Of a DNA stretch of 64,000 bases, positions 21,300-64,000 are shown piece after piece (position 1 is the first letter of the stretch; each line of letters opens with the position of its first letter). The notes below the pieces were generated by a model that ran no database searches, was not told where the DNA came from, and worked only from the letters and a program-made list of their open reading frames with translations. The DNA is from Casuarius casuarius (lineage: Eukaryota; Chordata; Aves; Casuariiformes; Casuariidae). The position numbers and the translations under genes were made by a program. The stretch lies in contig PTFA01000193.1 of NCBI GenBank assembly GCA_003342895.1, positions 68,577 through 132,576 on the forward strand. The letters run 5' to 3'.

Positions 21300-23790
21300 A
21301 GCGGCGCGCGAAGATGTTCGGCCTCGTGTCTCCGGGCTGCGCTCATCGTGGCAGCGTTGTCCGGCGAAGGTTGCTGCGGGTGACCGCGGTTTGTGCCTGC
21401 GACTCGGAGACGAGCCTGGCTGCTAAACCCTCGGCGATGCAGAGCCCGCTGCCCCTGCCGCGTTAGAGGGGGCCGCTGAGGACAGGGCAGTGCCAGGGGA
21501 GCTGGGTGCTACTTCTGGCGTTGCCACCTCCCAGTGTGGGGCAGAGAACGGTGGTCACCCCCCGGCAAGGCAGGATTGGACCCAGGGCTCCCATGGGGCG
21601 TCCGCTGCAGGCGATGAGAAATGCTCGGCTGCTTGGCCAGCGAGCAGGGGTTGACGCTGGCCCGGCTGTAAGAGCCCAAGCAGTGCGTGAAGCGCAGCAA
21701 GAGATGGGCACGGTTTGGGTAGGGAGAGGGCACGTGGGGCAGGATTTTGCCTGCTCTTTGCTCACCGTGGGCTGCAGCAGAGCTTGGTGCCCCATCTTGC
21801 GTCCCGTGCTACAGCGCACCACGTCCTGGAGCGTCCCGGCAGTGCCAGTCCGGGGAAGGGTCTTGCTGGGTGAAAACCAGACAAGATGAGAGATGGTCGA
21901 AATGCGAGTCTTACCTCCCTGGATGCCAGCTGTGCCTGGTCCCTCTTCACATGCCGTTTTGCTGTCACGGAGACCTTTCTCCTCGAGTCCTTTGGAGGCA
22001 GCCACCATCTGCGGAAGCACAAAGGGACGCTCAGGGTTGTGCTGTGTCCCCTTCCACTCTGACACAGAAATATGGTTTCTCTTCATGCCGTGCCACACCC
22101 CCCCCCCGCACTTCACAGCCTGTTTGTGAGCACCGAACTGTAACTCCATGTGAAAAAAACACCTTTGGGTACTTTTGCCAGCCACGATGGTCCCCAGAGC
22201 CCAGGTTTCTTTGCTTGGGGCCTCCCCAAACCTTCAGCCTTCTGCAGATTTTTTTTGCAGACTCTGAGTACCCGGCGGCTGCGGTGCGAGTCTCACCTTG
22301 TCTGAAAGGGGATGTGAAGCAAGAAGGACCTGAAATAAAGGTTTCCGGAGCAAAAGTGGGCTCAGGAGAGAAAGAGCAGAGATGGGAGAGGTGGCTCTTC
22401 CCCGTGGAGCAGATGCCCAGCAGGGATTTTAGGAACGCCTGGGGTTGGATCCAGCTTCACCTGAGATGGGCAAGACGGAGATTGCTGTCTGCTGCCCTGC
22501 AGGTATCTTTGCAGGCCTGCACTGGAAGGGCAGCCCGACGGGTCCCTCAACGGCTTGTGGCTCTCCTGCTGACCCTCTGATGATCTAGCTCAGAAATAAC
22601 AAGCCAGGAACCAGCACAGGGCTGGAGACACCCTGGAAAGCCCTGTGGAGCCTTGTGGGGTAAAGCTGGGAGCATGGCACATACTGAAGATGGTTTGCAG
22701 TGACAGCGGACAAATCTATCCTGCTCTGCCTGCCGGTTCTTAGCACCTGCTGATGGGTGCAGACCCCATTCAGGAGGTCTGGCAAGATGGTCCTGTTTTC
22801 CCCTCAGAGGCCCCTGTGCAAGCCCGTCTCTTACCCAGCATGGAGTATTCGGGAAACACGATGATCTCGTGTGGAGGGTCCGGTGGGTAGCGTCCCCATG
22901 TGCCCACACCTCTTCCCTTGGGGTTATTGCTGGGGCCACGTTGCTGCCCAGCCCCAGCCTGCAGCACCCGGTAGCTCCCCGCTCACGTGGCGCAGCGTGG
23001 GGAGAGACGGCCGCTCGGAGATGGAGCAGCCAGCTGCCAGGCAGCTGTGTCCTTTGCCAGCCCATCCCTATTCATCAGGGCTTGGGTTTCATCGCTGTCC
23101 TTTCCGCAGTTGCATGAGGACGCAGGGTCGTGCCACCTCCTTCCCCAGCACACCGCTGCTCTGGAGCAGCGATACTCTCAACTTGAATTACATGAAGCCC
23201 CAGGACATGCTGTTCCAGGGAGAGAGAGAAAACAGCAGTGGGGCCCTGCTGTGGTCCTCTGGGATGCAGGTGGGTGCTGGAGGTGGCTCTGGCCTCCCTT
23301 TGACACAGAAACGTCCTTTGCTGCCTTCTCCTTCCAGCACTGAAGGGCTCCTGCGTGGCCGCTCGGACCCAGCCCTCTTCCTCCTTGGCTGAACCTACTC
23401 TAGCATCTCCTGCAGCCTCTGGAGACATCGAGGCTCCTTGCCGCAGGTCAGTGAGAGACCCCGAGGAGCCCATGGACCTCGTAGGAGACATTCACCAGCA
23501 GTACAGAGGCTCTGGTTGGGTTGAAGGTGCTGGGGGGAGCTTTCAGCCCAGGGGTCTCTCCTGGAGGACGGGCTATCCCAGCTTCTCCCCAGCCTTGAAG
23601 CTCTGCTGTGGGTCCTGCTGAGGACGGCAGATTTCCAGACAAGGCAGCTCACAGGGGCTCCCCTGCCCTGGCTTGGAGCAAAGGGAAGGGACCTTTAGCT
23701 GGGGGCAGGTGCTTTCCCACAGGCTTGGCCTTCCCAGGGGTAGCAAAAACGTTTCTTCCTCTAACACATACCAGCACATTCAGTAATGTA
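21300..23790. other. Intergenic region between CD79B and SCN4A
   Basis: GC-rich, with long open frames on both strands (up to 277 codons) that lack domains, splice consistency or similarity to known families. A C10 tract lies at 22098-22107. No gene is supported. Confidence 0.6.
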
Positions 23791-23794
23791 ATAA

Positions 23795-25544
23795 TAGGTC
23801 ATTTATAGTCATTTATTTTAAGAAATGTACAAAGAAAAATGGCTTTAGCTCAAATGAATTCTGCTCTTTGGCATTTTTTCCATCACCGACAACACGTATG
23901 TACAAGCAGCATTGGTTGTTAACCACAGTCCGGGCTGGAAACCACTGTGCCATGGATGCTTCCCGTGTAAACACAATTTAAAGCATCATGTCACATAGTA
24001 AATAGCTCAGGCTCCTATTCCAGGGAGCGTCACCCTACGCACATCAAAATGAAAGCGCAACACAGCATTACACGACGAGCAGAACGACCCTGCTGCCTGG
24101 CCAAAAGCGTATGGACTTGAAAAAGCTTAGCACTGCTCCTGGCCAACACGAACATGAGACATCCTAACAGCTTGGAGCCAAAATCTGCCCAAGAAAAGAA
24201 ATGACAGACCCTCTGGCTTCAAGAAGTAGCCCTTGTTTTAACTGGAAAAAGTTTTTTGGTTCATGTTTTTTTTGATCTCAAGTGTTTTTCCCCATTTAAG
24301 AAAGATGATGGTCCAGAAATGAAACTTGTCTGAACTCTGGGCCATCTCCCTGTTTTCCCAATTTACTTTCCTTTTGGCCACCCATATAAATGGTGGCTAA
24401 AACCCTTCCCCGGCACACTCTTCCCTGCCTGGACCTTTCCCGACAAGGGTCTGCCTGCAGCCGGCCAGCCCCAAGCCACCAGGACATGTGGAGCAAGACA
24501 CGGCTCAGTACAACCCCCTCCTCGGGAGCCCTATTGCTTTGGGCAAGGATCCCGACTCTCGGCAGCAGATGGGATTTAAGGGTACCTGTTGAAGCAGCTC
24601 GCTACAAAATGTTGTTTAAAGGCTTGCTCCAATCCCCAGGGATGCATCCTGTCAACTAACAGCAACCAAGAGTGCTTCAGCAGATTTCTGCTTGTTATGG
24701 GGCTCGAAGAAACGCTAGAGGGTTTTGTTACAGGGACTGGGAACTCTTGGAGGATGCTCTCCAAGCACTATTTTTGCCCACTGCCATATAATCTAGATGA
24801 AACGGGAAAACAGAAGAGAAGCATGAATATAAATGCAGCTTGCATTTGTACTGTAGAGATCTGAATGGTTTACGATTTCAATGCGTATTCAGAGACCTTT
24901 AAAAACTGATATTCAACCCTGAGAACATATCTGCAGATGCTTTGTTTTGGCTATGCAAACAAATCTTTAAGACATAATTGCACTTTCTCTGTATATAACA
25001 AAAATCCTTAAAGCTTATTCAAATATTCAAAAGAAAAGTGCTACTTTAAGACATTGGAGATTTTTGTTCACAAAACCTTGTCATTTCTGTAATTATTCTT
25101 AATATTACCTCATTTGGCTCATCTTTCACTGGCTACCTGGATGCACTCTGGAAGAATAATATGCAGAAATTTTTCTTAATTGTGAAATAATATTAATAAA
25201 TAATTACTTTAAATAAAAGGACAGTCATTCATTAATATCTGAAAAATATAGTTACCATGACTAGATCATTTCAAAACTAAAATATTTCTCTTTCACCAGC
25301 AATAGAGAGATTTCACATTTAAATCTCATAAGAAAAATATTAAATTCTTCGCAAGTGCAGTGAACTATAAAAAACAGGATCATTAAGAGATCCTGCTTCA
25401 AAAGTTAAGGTGTATACTTGAAATATCTGAAATCAGCGCAATATCTAAGATCTATTGATCTGGATACGGAAGAGTTCTTGAAGGAGATACACAAATGGAG
25501 TCTTTTCAGGCTTCGTGATGATGAGAGCTGGAAAACGCTTTCTG
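23795..25544 (-). other. SCN4A: Probable SCN4A 3' UTR
   Basis: A 1.7-kb block right after the SCN4A stop is AT-rich, unlike the GC-rich flanks, and has almost no open frames. It ends at an AATAAA at 23812-23817 on the minus strand. Extent is inferred from composition and this signal. Confidence 0.6.
23812..23817 (-). terminator. Probable SCN4A poly(A) signal
   Basis: AATAAA on the minus strand, about 1.73 kb past the stop, at the point where the composition changes from AT-rich to GC-rich. Confidence 0.55.
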
Positions 25545-59560
<34,016 letters not shown>

Positions 59561-59594
59561 GTTCTCATTCTGCTCCTGGGACACCTGCACCCAG

Positions 59595-59602
59595 CCTGCT
59601 GG
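59595..59602 (-). other. Splice acceptor in the SCN4A 5' UTR
   Basis: CTTCCCTCTCCCCAGCAG is a strong pyrimidine tract with two adjacent AG sites, about 35 nt before the start ATG. It implies at least one upstream noncoding exon, which I could not place. Confidence 0.6.
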
Positions 59603-62600
59603 GGAGAGGGAAGCTCAGGCGGCAAAGGGGAAAACGCAGGCCCGTTTGCACAGTATGCTGTTATTGTTAATTAAAAACTCAGGACTTGGAGCCAGGTGAT
59701 GGCAGAAACTCAGCACGCTTTTACTAGCAGCTTTATTTCAGCAACCAGCTCCAGAAATGTTGGATTTGCAAGTGGCATTACTATTCCTCTAGAGAGATGG
59801 ATCACATGCTGATGGGGGACCCTGTCCACTGCTTCCCTTCCCAGACCCTCCTTCAGCCTCTGATCAGAAAGCACCATCCTATCCGACTTTTTCCAGGGCA
59901 CGGCATGAGCTGAGCAGCTGGGGTCTCTGGCACCAGCTGGGCGTCTTCATAAGAGCAGCTTTACAATCTAGATAGAGCTGTCCAACAAAACCAAACACCT
60001 TCATCTGTGGCACAGATCCAGCTGTCCCCCTTTGTGCAACATGCTGCAGTGCATCCTCAGCTGCCGTCTCACGTGCAGGCAACAGGTACTGCCCAATGCA
60101 AAAGGCTCCTTAGCAAGAGGAGCTTGCTGCTCCACTCTGCCTGCAGAGCCAGAAGCATGAGAAGGAAGAAGGCGTTACACTGCCCGTCATCTTGGTTAAG
60201 GGGAAAACCTTCTCTTTTGCTGGCAAAGCACATTAACTGTCCTGCTAGTCTGTATGTTGACAGTCCAAGCCAGACAGCAGCATCAGCAAACCTGTGCTGC
60301 GTGGTCCCAGTGCAGGGAGCTCTGCTTCTTGATGGCATTGCAGTAGAGTCAGGACAAGGTCCTGCCACAGGCAAAGTGCTCCCCAGACAAGAAGCAAGGA
60401 CATTTCCATACTGCACTCCCCAATGTGTATCAGACTCCCACCACAGCTGCCTGGTAGGTTTTGGTGGAGGGAATGAGACTAAGAGCATTTCGGAAGAGAG
60501 CAAACATCTCCACATGCCACTGCAACTAGGGAGATGACAAGCTTTATTTATACAGACAGGTCCCCTTTTGATCTGTGGTACCATGCCCTGCTGGTGCTTT
60601 TTATGGCTTTCCCAGGGTATCGCACACCACATCCTGTGGGTCAGGGCACCATTCCCATCCATGAGGAACATGAGTACCTTGCAGTCTGATGGCTCTGCTC
60701 ACCCTCCTCCTAGAGGCAGAGGAAGGGGTTAAAGTCTTATCTCAGGCCAAGAAACAAGTCCCTGGCAATGCTGGTACTTTCTAATCTTAAGATGAGAACA
60801 ACTCTCCAGACCTGAATAGGATGGGCCATTTGAGAGGGAGAATGGTGGCTCCAGTCACGAGGCAAATAACAGGAAGGGCTGGGAGAGAACAAAGCTGGGA
60901 AGAGACAGGCAATGGCATGGAGAGGAACAAGCTGGCATGCCCACAAGCAAGGCTGAAATGCCTGCCAAAGGTTCCCCAGAGACCAGAAAGGCTTTGTGGC
61001 ATCTCAGCTCAGCTTTGCCTCCATGTCTGATTCAAACACCAGCTTGTTCCAGCAGTGAACCCTTCCCCCAGGGTCAGGTCCACTGCTGGGATCAGGCTGA
61101 CCTTGCTGATGGTGTTGCAGCAGCATGGGAACTGGCTGCCCCTCAGGGGCCGAGGAGCTGGAGATGCCTGGCTGTAGACCTTGGAAAAAATGCTAGAATG
61201 GGCAAAAGGAAATACTTTTTCATGAAGTAGTTCAGCTACAGCAGTAGGAAGCTGAAAGCAAAGAGAGAGGCTTAGGATTGCATCTTCAAGGCTAAGGCAC
61301 AGGGCAAAGATGGGAGTGAGAAACCCCCCAGTGCTATCACTCTGGTCCCTGAAGAAAACAGCCTCAGGATGGAATAGCAATTGAGGACCTTCTGCAATTT
61401 CCTCATGGCCATCACATCCTCTTGGGAAACAGAGAGGAACCAAGACATTTTTGTCAGAGGGCCACAAAGTATTTATTCCCCTATGCTACTACCATGTCAC
61501 TAATTCAGGCTCCTGCCTGCTGCCTTGCCATGCAGAGGCTGTGGCAAGTCCTCAGCATCCAAGTCACTTCCATTTCATGCACTGCAAGTGCAGGATGCTC
61601 TTAGAAACCAACAGGACCAGGGAATTCAGTTTCCAGCTAGGAATCTGTTAATCAAGTTTTTTCCCCCTTCATCTCTCAGCTTTCCCTCTGTGGAAGGTCT
61701 GAGGGTGTCCTGGCAAGGTTTTCTTCCTTGGTAGGGTCTGGATACCACCATCCTATCATCACACAATGATGCCATGCTGTGATCCAGTTGTTCCAGTCCT
61801 AACTCCAGATCCTAGTTGTGCAGGGACAGGGCTATGAGCAGAACACCAAGCCATCGCCCAAGGAGACAAGGGCCTTTGCAAATGGGGCTGTTCTCAAAGT
61901 GATTGTAGCCATTTCTCCCCCAGCTACCCCAAAGTCCAGCATCTGGGCCATCAGATTTGGAAAGAAAGTCTTTCAAAGCTTTCATTAAAACTGGAAAAAG
62001 CCACCCAAGTTTTACATTTCTTAGAACCAAGTGGCAGATTTTTGGATGAAAGTATCCATGAGAGTGTTGCTGGTTCTGGATCCTCCCTGGCATCAGCAGA
62101 GACCAGGTTGCCAAGGACCAGTGCCAAGGATGGGCAGATACTGGTGGTCACAGGGAGGTGGGTATGGGCTGGACAGAGAATTGCCTTGTGTCCACGTGAC
62201 AGCAGTGAACCAGGGCTGGGTCCTTTTTAGAGATTACCCAGGAAAGAAACCTGCCTTTGGCAGGGAGATGGCAACACAGCTGTAAAACAGCAGCAGCCAC
62301 AGCAGACATTTAGGAAGCCAAGCTTGAGCCAGAGCCCTAAAGGACTTAGGTCCTCAAGGACCATTAAGAATTAATGATATTTAGGCTCCTAACCCTCTTA
62401 AAATGACTTGAAAAGTGGGTATTACTAAGGTAATAGTATAGCTGCAAGACCAAGGGGAGAGGGATTGCTCAAAGATGCTCAATATATCATCATTTTGCTC
62501 AATCCCACTTTGTAGAGTTGCAGTGATCCTGTTTCACAGTTTGCAGAGTTGCCTAAGACTAAATCCTCCCCCGCCTTTTTTTGGAATTCTTCTATTTTAA

Positions 62601-63521
62601 CATGTGGTTTCACCTGGAATCTTAAAGTTCTAAAATTATCATTCTGAAAAATAGTACTCTTGGGGGGAGGCAGGGTGGAAAAAGTTTTTTGTTCCAATTT
62701 TGAACATTAAGAATTGCCTTCCCCAAGACGAACACTGGGCCCTGCAAGCAGCAACAGGAGTTCAGATGCCTCAGTATACACCGCTGCTTTACATCTGCCC
62801 GCAAAAACCTGTTATCTCAACTACTTCTCATAACCCTCAACTTCAAAACCCACTATGTTTAAAGCCAAGGTTGGGAAACCTTCAGCCATTTGTAATTAAC
62901 AGAACTGGACATTTATAGCCCCAGTGGGAACAGACTCTCAGTACGCAACCAGTATTGACACATGGTTCCTATGGCAATTATAAAGCTCAAAGATAAAAGC
63001 AATGGCAGAGGGAGGTATTGATTTCAAACAGTGCTGGATAACTGCATTAAAAAACCCACCACGCTCCCCCACTATCACTGAATCGAATCTCAGCGTGCAA
63101 AGTGGATTTTTCCTTAGGCTCTACCATAACCCCAAGAGCTGGCAGTCTCCACCGTGGCAGGGGGCATTGCACACCGCTTAGGCCCCACTTCTGCTAGACA
63201 TGGTGGGGGATAAGTCCCATCCTTTGGTGTAACCTCTCAGGCAGGGACCATCCTTATTGCAGTGCCCAGCCCCTACACTTGCTTCTTTTCAGTCTGACCC
63301 ATCATGGGAAGTTTGATGCCTGGCCCTTTGGATGCAGAGCCTCTCCTCTGCATGGCACCAGCATTATTCCTGATTTACACCCGTTTCATGCTCTGATCAG
63401 CTCTGGAAGCCTGTCCTTGGCCTTCCCTTCCAGCAATGCCAGCAGCCTCAAAACTCAAGCTGAAGGCACAGGGCCATCACCAGTCCCATGGAGACATGCC
63501 CGACACTCAGGCGAGACCCAT

Positions 63522-63536
63522 GGGGGGGGGGGGGGG
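63522..63536 (+). repeat. G15 homopolymer
   Basis: Fifteen consecutive G in the SCN4A 5' flank. Confidence 0.95.
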
Positions 63537-63826
63537 AATGGACCAGCCCCTTCTCATGGGGCTGAGGGGCTCCAAGGAGCTTGCTGGGATCACCAGTCGA
63601 CCAAGCACACAGCAGGCCCCCATTCCCCTGCAACTAGGGTTTTGCAGAGCTGTCAGGGAGGGCCACCATTACAGGAGACACCAGCACTCAGCAGGGCTGC
63701 AGCTCCTTCGGTTGCACAGTGCTCTCGGATTTTTGGCTCCCTGGGTGCTGCACGGTCCATGTCTCCTCCAGAAGCCTTGGGCTGTCACTGCCCCCAACAC
63801 CCAGAGAGGCCCCATGCCCTACTCAC

Positions 63827-63950
63827 ACTTGCTCCAACCAGCCTGTGGTCCCTGGCAGAGCAGCCTGCGGAGGTGGCTGTGGCTCCAGCTGCTGCCGGCT
63901 ATCACGGGAGGAGTCGGATTTCAGCAGCCCCATGACTCTGCTCATTCCTC
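63827..63950 (-). other. Unassigned exon-like segment
   Basis: On the minus strand, acceptor CTCCCACCGCAG is followed by 124 nt and donor GTGAGT. An ATG six bases in opens 39 codons, MSRVMGLLKSDSSRDSRQQL and on, proline- and glutamine-rich, with no stop before the donor. It could be an SCN4A 5' UTR exon, the start of another gene, or chance. Confidence 0.25.
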
Positions 63951-64000
63951 CTGCGGTGGGAGCAGGCACAGGAGGGAGCACGGGCGAGCGACGCTGGCCA

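Larger units (their letters stand above)
59603..64000. other. 5' flank of SCN4A
   Basis: No gene can be named in these 4.4 kb. Open frames are chance. An AT-rich patch near 59655-59690 lies just upstream of the first coding exon. A segment at 63827-63950 on the minus strand is exon-like but unassigned. CAGCTG E-box motifs occur (for example near 59933 and 60018), which muscle factors can use, but such motifs are common. Confidence 0.5.

Noticed and set aside
21463..22580. 240- and 277-codon frames between CD79B and SCN4A
   Set aside because: They overlap each other on opposite strands, have low-complexity composition and no splice or domain support.
60007..60671. 176- and 200-codon frames in the SCN4A 5' flank
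   Set aside because: They overlap on opposite strands and have no family features. The next gene known in mammals (PRR29) was not recognisable.
63279..63935. 218-codon plus-strand frame near the right edge
   Set aside because: It reads through the G15 tract and has no domain; composition bias explains it.

Overview
The window looks like a gene-dense, GC-rich piece of a bird chromosome (a close sauropsid relative is possible). It carries the conserved vertebrate neighbourhood GH - CD79B - SCN4A, with RDM1 directly beyond GH. The GH protein is close to chicken GH as I remember it, introns are short, and no long transposon was recognised. All four genes lie on the minus strand, so they read from right to left. 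There are four genes with 42 coding exons. For every exon I placed the splice sites by hand and checked reading phase and exon length. RDM1, GH and CD79B each close in frame. The SCN4A exons sum to 5,493 nt, which is exactly 1,831 codons.

Layout from left to right. 173-4891: RDM1, an RRM plus RAD52-motif protein; the last coding exon lies beyond the left edge. 4960-5049: an assembly gap of 90 N inside the RDM1 CpG-rich promoter. 5189-9912: GH with five coding exons, poly(A) signal, TATA box and three Pit-1-like sites. About 9.9-13.6 kb: intergenic, with an AT-rich island at 12.36-13.04 kb. About 13.6-21.06 kb: CD79B (B-cell receptor Ig-beta) with six coding exons, an ITAM tail and a kappaB-type motif upstream. 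About 21.3-23.8 kb: intergenic. About 23.8-25.5 kb: AT-rich probable SCN4A 3' UTR. 25545-59560: SCN4A (Nav1.4), 25 coding exons, 1,830 residues, four channel domains with a DEKA filter and an IFM inactivation gate. 59.6-64 kb: 5' flank of SCN4A, with a strong acceptor just before the coding start (so an upstream noncoding exon is likely) and one unassigned exon-like segment near 63.9 kb.

The genes do not form one pathway. GH is a pituitary hormone, CD79B a B-cell signalling subunit, SCN4A the skeletal-muscle sodium channel and RDM1 a nucleic-acid-binding protein linked to DNA damage responses. In mammals the GH control region lies in and beside CD79B and SCN4A, so shared regulation is a reasonable question here.

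The most unusual signals are in SCN4A splicing. Intron 2 starts with a perfect U12-type ATATCCTT and has a U12-type branch site, but the only phase-compatible 3' end is AA rather than AC (AT-AA). Intron 22 is a second nonstandard intron, AT-AC of the U2-like class. The I-II linker also seems to contain one more coding exon than the mammalian gene.
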